From Geothermobacter ehrlichii (GTDB lineage Bacteria > Desulfobacterota > Desulfuromonadia > Desulfuromonadales > Geothermobacteraceae), in contig NZ_VNIB01000001.1 of the NCBI RefSeq assembly GCF_008124615.1, positions 372,001 to 436,000 of the forward strand: 64,000 nucleotides of DNA, written 5' to 3'. How positions within the stretch are numbered: position 1 is the stretch's first letter; every line of letters starts with the position of its first letter. The position numbers were made by a program, and so were the translations under genes. The notes below the pieces were generated by a model. It searched no databases and had not been told where the DNA came from. It worked only from the letters and a program-made list of their open reading frames with translations. Of the stretch, positions 42,141-50,664 are shown in pieces.

Positions 42141-43586
42141 TTGGCGGAGCTCATGGAATACGACCAGCGCCGGGAATTGCGCCTGATCAATGAAATGATG
42201 GAGCTGCTGGTCACCCATCACGGTGGCGAGCTGAGCGAAGAGGAACTGGACAGGTCGATCGACGATCTGCAGCAGGCGATCCAGATTTCCCGCAAGTCAC
42301 ACGACGGGCAGTTTCGCAAGTCGGGAGAGCCCTATTTCTTTCATCCGCTGCGGGTGGCGCATCTGGCCGCCCGCCACTGGATGGACTTTCCTTCCGTCAT
42401 CGCCGCGGTTCTGCATGACGTGGTCGAGGATACCGACCTGTCCCTCGAGCACATCAGGGAGAATTTCGGCGGCGAGGTCGCTCTGCTGGTCAACGGCCTG
42501 ACCAAGGTCGAGGACGACCGGCTGAGCAAGGAGGCGCTGCAGGCCGAAACCTACCGCAAACAGCTGCTGGCGGCGATCGAGGATGTGCGGGTTCTCTGCC
42601 TCAAGTTCTGGGATCGCATCGACAACATGCGGACCATCGGCGCCCTGGCGCCGGCCAAGCAGCAGCGCATCGCCGAAGAGACGCGCAAGGTCTACGTGCC
42701 CCTCGCCCGGCATCTGGGCATGGGCTATGTCGCCACCGAACTCGAGGCGTTGGCACTGACCACCATCTATCCCAACCGCGCGGCCCGCTACCGACGGATC
42801 ATCGAGCAGCTGAAGCAGGAAACCGCAAGCAGCCTTCGCAAGATACGCGCCGTTCTGTCCAATTCCTTCGAACATCACAAGCTTTCGACCCTGCAGCGTG
42901 ACCGCTGGCGGCCGTTTTCGATTTCCGCAGCCCGGGACACGGGCAGGGGGCTTGCCACCCTTTACACTCTGGAGATTCAGGTCGATCGCACCATGGATGC
43001 CTACCTGGCCCTGGGCATTCTGCACAGCCTCTTTCCGCCCATTCCCGGCAAGCTGCGCGATCATCTCTACACCACGTCCAAGCACGGCTACCAGGCCCTG
43101 AAAACAACGGTGCAGGCTGGCAAATACCGGCTGCGGGTCGAGATCACGACGCGCAAGTTCGCCCGTTTCAACGAGTCCGGTGTTCTGGCGCCGGGTTTCG
43201 ATTTTCAGCTGAGCAATTTCAAGAGCTTGATGAAGTCGCTGATGGAGGGGGAATCGGCGATCGACACCGAAAGCCTGCGGCTGGCCTCGTCCAAGATCCG
43301 CGTCTACACACCGCGCGGCGAGTCGCGGATTCTGCCCGAGGGGAGCAGCGTGCTCGATTTCGCCTTCGACATTCATGAGGAGCTGGGCCTGCATGCCCGG
43401 CGCGCCCGCATCAACGGCAAGACCCGGCTGCTCAAGGCCCGGCTGATGGACGGCGACCAGGTCGCCATCGAGCGGGCAGAAAAACCGCAGGTGCTGCCGA
43501 AATGGCTCGAATGGGCCATCACCCCGCGCGCCCGCAACGCCATCCGCAAGTACCTGCGCAGCCAGGTGAAGAAGAATGTCGAATGA
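42141..43586 (+). CDS. RelA/SpoT homologue: HD hydrolase with degenerate synthetase domain
   Basis: The start is uncertain: TTG 42141 (GGGAG 6 nt upstream) is preferred, with TTG 42102 and ATG 42153 also possible. The 481-residue product has the (p)ppGpp hydrolase HD domain: YFFHPLRVAHL, HDVVEDTDL (His92) and WDRIDNMRTIG. The synthetase region keeps LGILHSLFPPIPGKLRDHL and GYQALKTTV, but I see no R-x-K basic motif and the Asp of the usual Asp-Leu-x-Ala-x-Arg is missing. The ExQ motif reads VEITTRK. A TGS domain follows (IRVYTPRGESRILPEGSS); the ACT domain is absent. I infer an enzyme that only hydrolyses. Confidence 0.82.
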   Translation: MAELMEYDQRRELRLINEMMELLVTHHGGELSEEELDRSIDDLQQAIQISRKSHDGQFRKSGEPYFFHPLRVAHLAARHWMDFPSVIAAVLHDVVEDTDLSLEHIRENFGGEVALLVNGLTKVEDDRLSKEALQAETYRKQLLAAIEDVRVLCLKFWDRIDNMRTIGALAPAKQQRIAEETRKVYVPLARHLGMGYVATELEALALTTIYPNRAARYRRIIEQLKQETASSLRKIRAVLSNSFEHHKLSTLQRDRWRPFSISAARDTGRGLATLYTLEIQVDRTMDAYLALGILHSLFPPIPGKLRDHLYTTSKHGYQALKTTVQAGKYRLRVEITTRKFARFNESGVLAPGFDFQLSNFKSLMKSLMEGESAIDTESLRLASSKIRVYTPRGESRILPEGSSVLDFAFDIHEELGLHARRARINGKTRLLKARLMDGDQVAIERAEKPQVLPKWLEWAITPRARNAIRKYLRSQVKKNVE

Positions 43587-44629
43587 AAACGGCGATTCTC
43601 TTCCTGCTGTTTCTCTGCGTCAGTGTCGGACAGGTGGTTGCGGCCGGCCGGGCCAATCTCTTCATCTATCACCGTTTCGGTGAGCGGCGGTATCCTTCCA
43701 CCAACGTTTCCCTCGAAGATTTCCGGGCGCACCTGGCGATCCTGAAGAAGAGCGGGGTTGCGGTTGTCAGCCTCGGCGAACTGGTCGACCGTCTGGAAGG
43801 CAAGGCCGCCTTCGACCGTCCGCTGGCGGTGCTGACGGTGGATGACGGCTTTCGCAGTTTTCTGCGTGTGCTGCCGCTGCTGGAGGAGTACGGCTTTCCG
43901 GTCACCCTGTTCATCAATACCGACGCCGTCGGCGGTGCTTCCTACCTGGGCTGGGACGAGATCCGTGAGCTGATGACACGGGGGGTCGAAATCGGCAGCC
44001 ATTCGGCCGCTCATCTGCACATGGTCGACCGCAAGGCTGGGGAGACCGAGCAGCAGCGGCTGCAGCGGCTGCGCGACGACCTGGAACAGGCCCGCACCGC
44101 CTTTCGCCGTCACCTTGGCATCGATCCCGACCTGTTCGCCTATCCCTACGGCGAATATGACCCGGCCGTAGAGCAGTTGCTCAAGCGCATGGGATTTCGC
44201 GCCGCGGTCGCCCAGCAGTCCGGGGTGGTGACCACGGCCAGCGACCGTTATGCCCTGCCGCGATTCCCCATGGGCGGACCGTACGCCGACCCGAAGCAAT
44301 TTGCCGGCAAGCTCGCCATGCGGCGTCTGCCGGTGTTCGCCGTCCGGCCCCTGTCGCCGGTGCTGGCGGCGGAAAATCCGCCGGTGCTGACTCTGGGGAT
44401 TGCCCCCGGCCAGGTCGACCTGGACCGGCTGACCTGCTATGTTTCCGGACAGCCGGGTGCGCGGATCGAATGGATCGACAAAAACCGGGGTCTGCTGCGG
44501 GTTCGTGCGGCGGGACCGATTTCGGGGCGGCGGGGCAAGTACACGCTGACGGCGCCGGGCCTCGGAGGCGGCTGGCATTGGTACAGCCACCTCTGGATCC
44601 GGCCGGACGTCCCGGAACGCGGTTACTGA
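43583..44629 (+). CDS. Exported polysaccharide deacetylase
   Basis: This 348-residue protein (ATG 43583, overlapping the upstream stop by 4 nt) has a signal peptide ending near VVAAG and a NodB-type domain. The metal/catalytic motifs are LTVDDGFRSF (TxDDG) and SHSAAHLHM (HxxxH), followed by FAYPYGEYDPAVEQLL. The C-terminal about 90 residues form an extra beta-rich part. It probably deacetylates an envelope or exported polysaccharide. Coupling with the RelA/SpoT homologue is odd. It converges with, and overlaps by 7 nt, the gene on the other strand. Confidence 0.88.
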   Translation: MKTAILFLLFLCVSVGQVVAAGRANLFIYHRFGERRYPSTNVSLEDFRAHLAILKKSGVAVVSLGELVDRLEGKAAFDRPLAVLTVDDGFRSFLRVLPLLEEYGFPVTLFINTDAVGGASYLGWDEIRELMTRGVEIGSHSAAHLHMVDRKAGETEQQRLQRLRDDLEQARTAFRRHLGIDPDLFAYPYGEYDPAVEQLLKRMGFRAAVAQQSGVVTTASDRYALPRFPMGGPYADPKQFAGKLAMRRLPVFAVRPLSPVLAAENPPVLTLGIAPGQVDLDRLTCYVSGQPGARIEWIDKNRGLLRVRAAGPISGRRGKYTLTAPGLGGGWHWYSHLWIRPDVPERGY

Positions 44630-45576
44630 GCGACGGCCACCAGGGTGTCCTGGCGTCCGTAGAGTTTGCGGCGCAGGGAGGGCCTCAGCTCCGATCGGGC
44701 CAGGCGTTCGAGCCGGTTGTGCCGGATCAGGGCGCGGATATCGTCGACATAGGCCTGGCGGCGGGTCGAGTAGAGGTGCAGGCCGCCGGCGAGCTGCGTG
44801 CCGGACAGGGGAAGGCCTTCCCGGCGCAGGCGTTCCCGTTCGCGGCGCAGCGATTCGTAGGCCCAGTGGGTGTTGATGTTGCGGGCGTAGGAGCGGAGCG
44901 ATTCGTAGAGGGAGGAGAAGACCCGCACCTCGTAGGTTTCTCCAGCAGGGCGACCTTCCGGAACGATGCCGGTGCCGGGGACGAAGGTCCACTCGCCGAA
45001 CAGGTTATTGGCGGCGAGGCAGAAGCGGGAGGTGCCGTAGGCCGATTCGTTGGCCGCCTGCGCCAGCAGCAGCTCGACCGGAATCATGTCGACGCGTCGT
45101 AGCAGCTTTTCCCGCACGGCCGCCGAACGGAGCACGTCGCCCCTGACATGGTAGGCCTGCTGCAGGCTGTCGAGAAACGCCCTGTCCACGATGGACAGGG
45201 GACGTTTGGCGCTGACGCGGCCCAGGATGCGCTGCAGCCGTTTCCGCTCGAGCCGGATCTCCTCGTTGAGCATCAGCGCCATCGGCAGCAGGCCAAGATA
45301 GAACAGGCGCTTCTTTTCGCCGACGGTGGGAATCCGCCCCATGTCCGGCGGAAAACGCTGCAGCAGCAGCGGCGGAACCCCTCGGTCGAGGGTGTCGAGG
45401 TCATAATCGAGACGGTTGAAGATGTCCGCCAGCTCGGTGTAACTTTTCGGGGCGATCACCCGCGGCGGAATGAGGAGCTCGACCTGGCCGTCGCCGGTTG
45501 GCTCGCGGCAGCCGCCGCTGAGCAGGGCCGGCAGTACCAGCAGAAATATGAGAGTCAGACTGAAGGTCTTTTTCAT
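44623..45576 (-). CDS. Bax-like glucosaminidase lipoprotein
   Basis: This 317-residue protein (ATG 45576, [13 protein letters not shown]) has a lipoprotein signal with the lipobox LLSGGC, so it is probably membrane-anchored. The central and C-terminal parts match the Bax/FlgJ-type glucosaminidase domain: [27 protein letters not shown], with the catalytic Glu in NES, and [20 protein letters not shown]. It is likely a peptidoglycan hydrolase. It could act on peptidoglycan near flagella, but its context is general. Confidence 0.88.
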   Translation of the reverse strand: MKKTFSLTLIFLLVLPALLSGGCREPTGDGQVELLIPPRVIAPKSYTELADIFNRLDYDLDTLDRGVPPLLLQRFPPDMGRIPTVGEKKRLFYLGLLPMALMLNEEIRLERKRLQRILGRVSAKRPLSIVDRAFLDSLQQAYHVRGDVLRSAAVREKLLRRVDMIPVELLLAQAANESAYGTSRFCLAANNLFGEWTFVPGTGIVPEGRPAGETYEVRVFSSLYESLRSYARNINTHWAYESLRRERERLRREGLPLSGTQLAGGLHLYSTRRQAYVDDIRALIRHNRLERLARSELRPSLRRKLYGRQDTLVAVAQ

Positions 45577-45678
45577 CGTTTTCAACGACTGTGCGTCGGG
45601 CATAGGGCCGCATCATATACCATGCGCCCAAAATCGATGCAACCCGTTGTCCGTCGACTGATTGAGAGGAGCGCGTCG

Positions 45679-46098
45679 ATGAAGTCCTACCGCAAGGAAC
45701 TCTGGTTTCAGATCCCCGCCCGTAGGGGGTTCGTCAACATCACGCCCGAGATCGAAGCCTGTTTGGTCGAGAGCGGCATCAGCGAAGGACTCTGTCTCGT
45801 CAATGCAATGCATATCACGGCTTCGGTATTTATCAATGACGATGAGTCGGGTTTGCACGATGATTTCGAGCGCTGGCTGGAGGAACTTGCGCCGCACGAG
45901 CCGCTGGAGCGCTACCGGCACAACCTGACTGGCGAGGACAATGGCGACGCCCACCTGAAGCGGACCGTCATGGGGCGCGAGGTCGTGGTCGCCGTCACCG
46001 GCGGGCGGCTCGATTTCGGTCCCTGGGAGCAGATTTTTTACGGTGAGTTCGACGGACGGCGCCGAAAGCGGGTACTGGTCAAGATCATCGGCGAGTGA
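45679..46098 (+). CDS. YjbQ/UPF0047 family protein
   Basis: This 139-residue protein starts at ATG 45679 with GAGAGGA 8 nt upstream. The motifs [46 protein letters not shown] and the C-terminal [31 protein letters not shown] are those of the YjbQ family (UPF0047), in which thiamine phosphate synthase side activity has been reported. The metabolic role here is not known. Confidence 0.92.
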   Translation: MKSYRKELWFQIPARRGFVNITPEIEACLVESGISEGLCLVNAMHITASVFINDDESGLHDDFERWLEELAPHEPLERYRHNLTGEDNGDAHLKRTVMGREVVVAVTGGRLDFGPWEQIFYGEFDGRRRKRVLVKIIGE

Positions 46099-46163
46099 AA
46101 AATCCCTGCCTATGGCCGCAGAGCCGGAAATTTTGCCCTATAATTGGGAAAAGAGAAAACGAG

Positions 46164-46328
46164 ATGCAGACGATCAAGACAGCGACCTTTGAAGCCCTGA
46201 TCGCCCTGGCCGAGGAACAGCCGGAAGGCGGCTACATCTTTCGGCTGGACGGAGAGGAGTACCGCATCGAAGATGTTCTGGAAATTTCACGGATTGCGGA
46301 AAAGCATGGCTATATTGTCATCTACTGA
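46164..46328 (+). CDS. Small conserved-looking hypothetical protein (54 residues)
   Basis: ATG 46164 gives 54 residues, MQTIKTATFEALIALAEEQ at the start and EDVLEISRIAEKHGYIVIY at the end. It is acidic, has no membrane segment and no Cys. I do not recognise the family. Codon usage fits the neighbours, and it lies 15 nt upstream of the ferritin-like gene, so it may be in that operon. The upstream Shine-Dalgarno is weak (AAGAG). Confidence 0.6.
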   Translation: MQTIKTATFEALIALAEEQPEGGYIFRLDGEEYRIEDVLEISRIAEKHGYIVIY

Positions 46329-46343
46329 CCGAGGGAGAGAGCA

Positions 46344-46817
46344 ATGAGCAACTCACAGGTCTGTCATACGTTCGAGGCCGCCCTGGAGATGGCCATCGAG
46401 ATGGAGAATGAAAGTTTCCGGCACTATCTGCGCGGGATCCTGATAGTTCGCGACAAGGCGGCCAGGGATATCCTGAAGGAGATGGCCCTGGACGAGCTCG
46501 AGCACAAGTACGAGCTGGAAAAGGCCCTGGTCGAGGGGAGTATGGGCGGCGAGCACCAGCTGAACCGGCCGGTGCCGACCATGAATCTCGACTATGTGCT
46601 CAGCAAGAAGGACCTGGCGCCCGATTCCGGGGTGCGGGAGGCGCTCGCCTACGCCATCCACCTGGAAAAGAACGCCCTCGATTTCTACCAGCGGATGGCC
46701 CAGGGATGTGCCGGCGCCCCCATGGCGGAGCTCTTCCGCCGCATCGGCAACGACGAAAGCCGGCATCTGCAGAAACTGGAGGACCTCTACGAGGCGCATT
46801 TTCTGAGCGAGAACTGA
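46344..46817 (+). CDS. Ferritin-like (rubrerythrin-type) diiron protein
   Basis: This 157-residue four-helix protein has two E-x-x-H type segments typical of ferritin-like domains: MALDELEHKYELE and GNDESRHLQKLEDLYEAHF. Glu residues in MAIEMENESFRHYL and LEKNALDFYQRMA would complete the diiron site. The rubredoxin domain of full rubrerythrin is absent. It is probably an oxidative-stress or iron protein; the exact function is unknown. AGGGAGAG precedes the ATG. Confidence 0.82.
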   Translation: MSNSQVCHTFEAALEMAIEMENESFRHYLRGILIVRDKAARDILKEMALDELEHKYELEKALVEGSMGGEHQLNRPVPTMNLDYVLSKKDLAPDSGVREALAYAIHLEKNALDFYQRMAQGCAGAPMAELFRRIGNDESRHLQKLEDLYEAHFLSEN

Positions 46818-46873
46818 CACCTGATTCCGGTGACAGGGCCGCCGCGGCGGATCGCAGGAAAGGAGGACCCAAG

Positions 46874-47212
46874 ATGAACCGCTGTCTGCTCATGGGGCTG
46901 TTCGCGATCTTTCTTTCGGTCACCACACTGTGGCGGGTTCTGCGCGAGCGGGAAGAGGCGCCCCTGTGCCGATTGCGTCGCCTCTGGGGCCGAAGTTGCG
47001 GCACCGGCCTCTATTTTCTGGTCAATGTCGCTCTTCCTCTGGTGATAGGTGTCGTCTTTCTTGCCCGGGGCGTGGTTGCCTTCGCTCCCGACGGTGGCGA
47101 CCTGGAACAACTGTGGCGGCTGGCGAATCTTCGTTCCTTTCTTCCCGTTCCCCTGGTCAGGCTCAGGCTGCCGCTCGAACCCCTGTTCGATTTCGACCTG
47201 ATGGTCCCTTGA
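46874..47212 (+). CDS. Small membrane protein of unknown function (112 residues)
   Basis: ATG 46874 has a strong AGGAGG upstream (8 nt). The product has two hydrophobic helices: about 4-22 (LLMGLFAIFLSVTTLW) and about 45-65 (GLYFLVNVALPLVIGVVFLARG), with a basic Arg-rich segment between them. I do not recognise the family. It lies between the ferritin-like gene and htpG, all on the same strand. Confidence 0.6.
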   Translation: MNRCLLMGLFAIFLSVTTLWRVLREREEAPLCRLRRLWGRSCGTGLYFLVNVALPLVIGVVFLARGVVAFAPDGGDLEQLWRLANLRSFLPVPLVRLRLPLEPLFDFDLMVP

Positions 47213-47237
47213 CATCGTCACCTCCTGTCATTAGTTT
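47209..47237 (+). promoter_or_regulatory. Candidate promoter of htpG
   Basis: TTGACA (47209-47214), 17 bases, TAGTTT (47232-47237). The -35 is perfect, the -10 matches 4/6, and the spacing is ideal for sigma-70. A sigma-32 reading (CTTGACA as -35) is also possible because htpG is a heat-shock gene. It lies about 55 nt upstream of the htpG start. Confidence 0.45.
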
Positions 47238-47291
47238 TGCCAGCGATTGCCGGCGGGCCCGGGGCGCCCGCCAGGGACAGGAGGACTGAGC

Positions 47292-49157
47292 ATGTCGGAA
47301 CAGCAGGAAAAGATCGAACAGGGAAACATTTCCATCCACACCGAGAACATCTTCCCCATCATCAAGAAGTGGCTCTACAGTGAGCACGACATCTTTCTGC
47401 GCGAACTCGTCGCCAATGCCGTCGACGCCATTCACAAACTGAAACAGATCGGCACGGTCGAGGGGCTGCAGATTGGTGACGATTTCGCGGTCGAGATCGA
47501 GATGGACAAGGCGGCCGGCACGGTCACGGTCCGTGACAACGGCATCGGCATGACGGCCGACGAGATCCGTCGCTACATCAACCAGATCGCCTTCTCTTCG
47601 GCGAAAGAGTTCGTCAGCCGGTTCAGGGATGCCGCCGATCCGAACCAGCTTATCGGTCATTTCGGCCTCGGCTTCTATTCGGCGTTCATGGTGGCGGACA
47701 AGGTCGAAATCCGTTCTCTGTCCTACCAGGAGGGCGCCGAAGGTGCCCACTGGGTCTGCGACGGCTCAACCCGGTACGAGCTGCGTCCCTTTGCCAAGGC
47801 CGACCGCGGTACCGAAGTTATCCTGCATATCGCCAAGGAATCGTCCGAATTTCTCGACCAGGAGCGGCTGCGGCAGGTTCTGAAGCGCTACTGCAATTTT
47901 CTGCCGGTCCCCATTCGGCTGGGGGGCGAGGTGGTCAACGACTGCGCTCCCCTCTGGTGCCGCACGCCGAGCGAGATTTCCGAGGAGGAGTACAGACAGT
48001 TCTACCGCAAACTCTATCCGCTGGCCGAAGATCCCCTGTTCTGGATTCATCTGAATGTCGATTTTCCGTTCAACCTCAGGGGGATCATCTACTTTCCCAG
48101 GCTCAACAACGAGTTCGACGTCACCAAAAGCCACATCAAGCTTTTCTGTAACCAGGTTTTCGTCACCGACAACTGCCCCGAGCTGATCCCCGAGTTTCTG
48201 CTGCCGCTGCAGGGGTGTCTCGATGCGCCCGATCTGCCGCTCAACGTCTCCCGCAGCTATCTGCAGAAAGAGCCGCAGGTCAGGAAGATCCGGGAGGTTC
48301 TTGCCGGCCGGGTCGCGGCCCGGATCGTCGAACTGGCAAAAAAGGACCGGGAGTCCTTTGTCGACGTCTGGGAGATGATCCACACCTTTGTCAAGTTCGG
48401 CATGATGCAGGACGACAAGTTCCGCTCCCGGGTCGAGGACATTGTCCTGTTCCGCACCACCCACGAGAGCGGCCATACCACCCTGAAGGATTATCGGGAA
48501 CGGGCCAGCAAGGACCAGGGCGACAAGATCTTCTATGCCACCGACGAGGTCGGCCAGGCTTCCTATGTCAGGCTGTTCAACAGTCAGGGCAGAGAAGTGC
48601 TGATTCTTGACGCCATGATCGACAGCCATTTCATCCAGTTCCTTGAGATGAAAAATCCGTCGCTGCGCTTCATCAGGGTCGATGCCGAAGTGGATGCATC
48701 GTTGGTTGACGAGGAGGACAAGGCCGCCGACCTGGTGAGTGCCGACAGTGAAAAATCTCCACGGGAGCTGCTGAACGAGTTTGCGACCGGGCTTTTCGGC
48801 AAAGAGGGCGTCCGGGTGCGGGTCGAAAGCCTGAAGGACGAACAGCTGCCCGGCCTGCTGCTGGTCGACGAGAGGCTGCGCCGTTTTCGGGAAATGACCC
48901 GTCTTTCCGGCAGGGATCTGCCGGACGGTGACGATGAAAAGACCTTTCTGGTCAACATCGGCAGCCGGGCCGGCAAGAGGATTGTCGAGCTGCTGCGCTC
49001 GGGACGGCGGGACACGGCTGAACTTGCCCTCAGGCATGTCTACGATCTGGCCTGCTTGTCCGGTCAAGCCTTCGACCGGGAACGGATGGAGGCGTTTCTG
49101 CAACGAAGCGCCCGGCTGCTGGAGCTGGTCGGAGCGGCCGAGACCGAAGAGGGATGA
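47292..49157 (+). CDS. htpG: Chaperone HtpG (Hsp90)
   Basis: HtpG (621 residues) is the bacterial Hsp90, an ATP-dependent dimeric chaperone. The N-terminal ATPase domain has YSEHDIFLRELVANAVDAIHKL, DNGIGMTADEI and FGLGFYSAFMV, the middle domain PLNVSRSYLQ, and the C-terminal domain provides dimerisation. ATG 47292 has AGGAGG 7 nt upstream. The sequence is full length and it stands alone, ending at a terminator. Confidence 0.97.
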   Translation: MSEQQEKIEQGNISIHTENIFPIIKKWLYSEHDIFLRELVANAVDAIHKLKQIGTVEGLQIGDDFAVEIEMDKAAGTVTVRDNGIGMTADEIRRYINQIAFSSAKEFVSRFRDAADPNQLIGHFGLGFYSAFMVADKVEIRSLSYQEGAEGAHWVCDGSTRYELRPFAKADRGTEVILHIAKESSEFLDQERLRQVLKRYCNFLPVPIRLGGEVVNDCAPLWCRTPSEISEEEYRQFYRKLYPLAEDPLFWIHLNVDFPFNLRGIIYFPRLNNEFDVTKSHIKLFCNQVFVTDNCPELIPEFLLPLQGCLDAPDLPLNVSRSYLQKEPQVRKIREVLAGRVAARIVELAKKDRESFVDVWEMIHTFVKFGMMQDDKFRSRVEDIVLFRTTHESGHTTLKDYRERASKDQGDKIFYATDEVGQASYVRLFNSQGREVLILDAMIDSHFIQFLEMKNPSLRFIRVDAEVDASLVDEEDKAADLVSADSEKSPRELLNEFATGLFGKEGVRVRVESLKDEQLPGLLLVDERLRRFREMTRLSGRDLPDGDDEKTFLVNIGSRAGKRIVELLRSGRRDTAELALRHVYDLACLSGQAFDRERMEAFLQRSARLLELVGAAETEEG

Positions 49158-49168
49158 ACAGTTGCCGG

Positions 49169-49203
49169 AACGGGGTGGGCGCGGGGCTCACCCCGTTTTC
49201 TTT
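49169..49203 (+). terminator. Rho-independent terminator of htpG
   Basis: AACGGGGTG (49169-49177) pairs with CACCCCGTT (49189-49197), a 9-bp stem with an 11-nt loop followed by TTCTTT. It lies 12 nt after the htpG stop. Confidence 0.8.
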
Positions 49204-49228
49204 CAGGTAGTGGGCGGTGCTTTCCGGC

Positions 49229-49621
49229 TCAGAAGCGGTAGATGCGGACCGAGCCAGAGGCCAGCCTTTTCTCCGCCCACTTCCTCAGAACTTTCTTGAG
49301 CAGTTCACGCGTGGCCGGCACCAGGCAGAAGAAGCCGAGCAGGTCGGTCCAGAATCCGGGCGTGAGCAGCACCAGACCGCCGGCGAGAACCATCGCCCCG
49401 TCGAACAGCTTTTCGGTCGGCATGCGCCCCGCGGCCAGTTCGCGCTGGATCTGCAGCAGCAGTTCCAGTCCCTGGGTGCGCGCCAGCCAGGCGCCGGCTA
49501 CCCCGGTCAGCAGGATCAGGCCGAGGGTGGGCCAGAGGCCGATCAGTTCGCCGGCGCGCAGCAGGGTGTAGATTTCGAGTACCGGCACGGCGATGAATAT
49601 CAGTACGATTCTTATGAACAT
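49229..49621 (-). CDS. fxsA: FxsA-family membrane protein
   Basis: FxsA (130 residues) is a small inner-membrane protein; overproduction in E. coli blocks F-plasmid exclusion of phage T7, but its normal role is unknown. ATG 49621 (MFIRIVLIFIAVPVLEIYTLL) is chosen over the longer in-frame start. Motifs: LEIYTLLRAGELIGLWPTL and GGLVLLTPGFWTDLLGFFCLVPATR. It converges with htpG, with the terminator in between. Confidence 0.9.
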   Translation of the reverse strand: MFIRIVLIFIAVPVLEIYTLLRAGELIGLWPTLGLILLTGVAGAWLARTQGLELLLQIQRELAAGRMPTEKLFDGAMVLAGGLVLLTPGFWTDLLGFFCLVPATRELLKKVLRKWAEKRLASGSVRIYRF

Positions 49622-49733
49622 CTCTTTTCCCGTGGTTGCGTCGGCCAGCAATGCGTGGCCCATTTTTTCATTAGGTGCGAAACCATTTGTGCGATGGTAC
49701 GGGTAAGGTGCCGTTGTTACGAGCGTTTCTTGT

Positions 49734-49752
49734 TTGCCTAAAAAGTAGGCAA
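49734..49752. repeat. Perfect 7-bp inverted repeat (TTGCCTA/TAGGCAA)
   Basis: TTGCCTA (49734-49740) and TAGGCAA (49746-49752) flank AAAAG, in the 238-nt gap between fxsA (leftward) and the 3' end of mazG. With no T-run it is a possible operator upstream of fxsA. Confidence 0.35.
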
Positions 49753-49783
49753 TGTGCCAGGTGTGCCATCAATCCACTTTGCC

Positions 49784-49835
49784 AACAGGTTATGCACAGC
49801 ATTCTGAACAGGCTGTCCACACCTGTTGTGGACAA
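49784..49835. repeat. Cluster of DnaA-box-like sequences with an 8-bp dyad
   Basis: Two imperfect 15-bp direct repeats (AACAGG followed by a nonamer) start at 49784 and 49807. The nonamers are TTATGCACA (49790-49798) and CTGTCCACA (49813-49821), and a third, TTGTCCACA, reads on the minus strand (49835-49827). They resemble the DnaA box TTATCCACA. The last two form the dyad TGTCCACA-N5-TGTGGACA. Confidence 0.4.
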
Positions 49836-49859
49836 GGAAGAAATCCTATTGAAAGTCGG

Positions 49860-50624
49860 TCATTTTCGGTTTGCGGATGAAAAATTACCCGAATTGTTAC
49901 CCTGACCGATGGCGGCATTGAGCTGTTGCCGATAGGCGTTCATGGTTCTGAGCAGGCTGGTTTCGGCATCGCATCCGAGACTGGCGGCGAGCCGGACGAC
50001 CTCGAGAAGCAGCTCGCCGATGAGCTCTTCGGCCCCTTCCGGTTCGGCGTCTGTCGGCGGAAGGGCGGCCAGCCGGTCGCTCATGCGGACGAGAATGGTC
50101 TTTCGCCTGTCCTGTTCCAGATCTGATTTCATCGCTTTCGAAACCAGCTTCTGGGCCTGCATCAGGGCGGGCAGGGTGTTCGGGATGGTATCGAACGGGC
50201 CTTGTGTGCCGCGTTTGGGTTTCTCCTTGCTCTTGATCCGTTCCCACTGGAGATGCAGCTCCTTTTCACACGACCAGTCGGCGTCGGCGAAAACGTGCGG
50301 ATGACGCCGCACCAGCTTGTCGGCGATGCTGTCGGCAACGACGGTGGCATCGAAGGCTTCCTGTTGTCTGAAAATCTCGGCCTGAAAGACGACCTGCAGC
50401 AGAAGATCGCCAAGCTCTTCGCAGATTTTATCGTTGTCTTTCAGGTCGATGGCCTCGATAACTTCATAAGCTTCTTCAAGGATATGGGGCTTCAGGCTCT
50501 CCGGAGTCTGGCGGGCGTCCCAGGGACAGCCACCAGGTCCGCGCAATCGGTGCATGATGTCGCAGAGCCGCTCAAAGGCATCTCCCGGCGATTTCGACGC
50601 TTCGAGTTCTGACAGTCTTGGCAC
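49860..50624 (-). CDS. mazG: Nucleoside triphosphate pyrophosphohydrolase MazG
   Basis: MazG (254 residues) hydrolyses (d)NTPs to monophosphates. GTG 50624 has AGGAGG 7 nt upstream. The N-terminal unit has the full motif CPWDARQTPESLKPHILEEAYEVIEAI followed by CEELGDLLLQVVFQAEIF. The C-terminal unit is poorly kept: AEELIGELLLEVVRLAASLG replaces the usual Glu-rich, GDLL-type motif, although in E. coli that unit is the active one. The C-terminal tail is Gly/Asn/Ser-rich. Promoter and homopolymer are described separately. Confidence 0.92.
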   Translation of the reverse strand: MPRLSELEASKSPGDAFERLCDIMHRLRGPGGCPWDARQTPESLKPHILEEAYEVIEAIDLKDNDKICEELGDLLLQVVFQAEIFRQQEAFDATVVADSIADKLVRRHPHVFADADWSCEKELHLQWERIKSKEKPKRGTQGPFDTIPNTLPALMQAQKLVSKAMKSDLEQDRRKTILVRMSDRLAALPPTDAEPEGAEELIGELLLEVVRLAASLGCDAETSLLRTMNAYRQQLNAAIGQGNNSGNFSSANRK

Positions 50625-50664
50625 GGGTTGTCCTCCTGGTTCGTGTTCGGTCCGGTCTTCACAA

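Noticed and set aside
49784-49835. Chromosomal replication origin
   Set aside because: There are three imperfect DnaA-box-like sites but no dnaA/dnaN or other origin-linked genes nearby and no AT-rich unwinding element. Kept only as a low-confidence repeat cluster.
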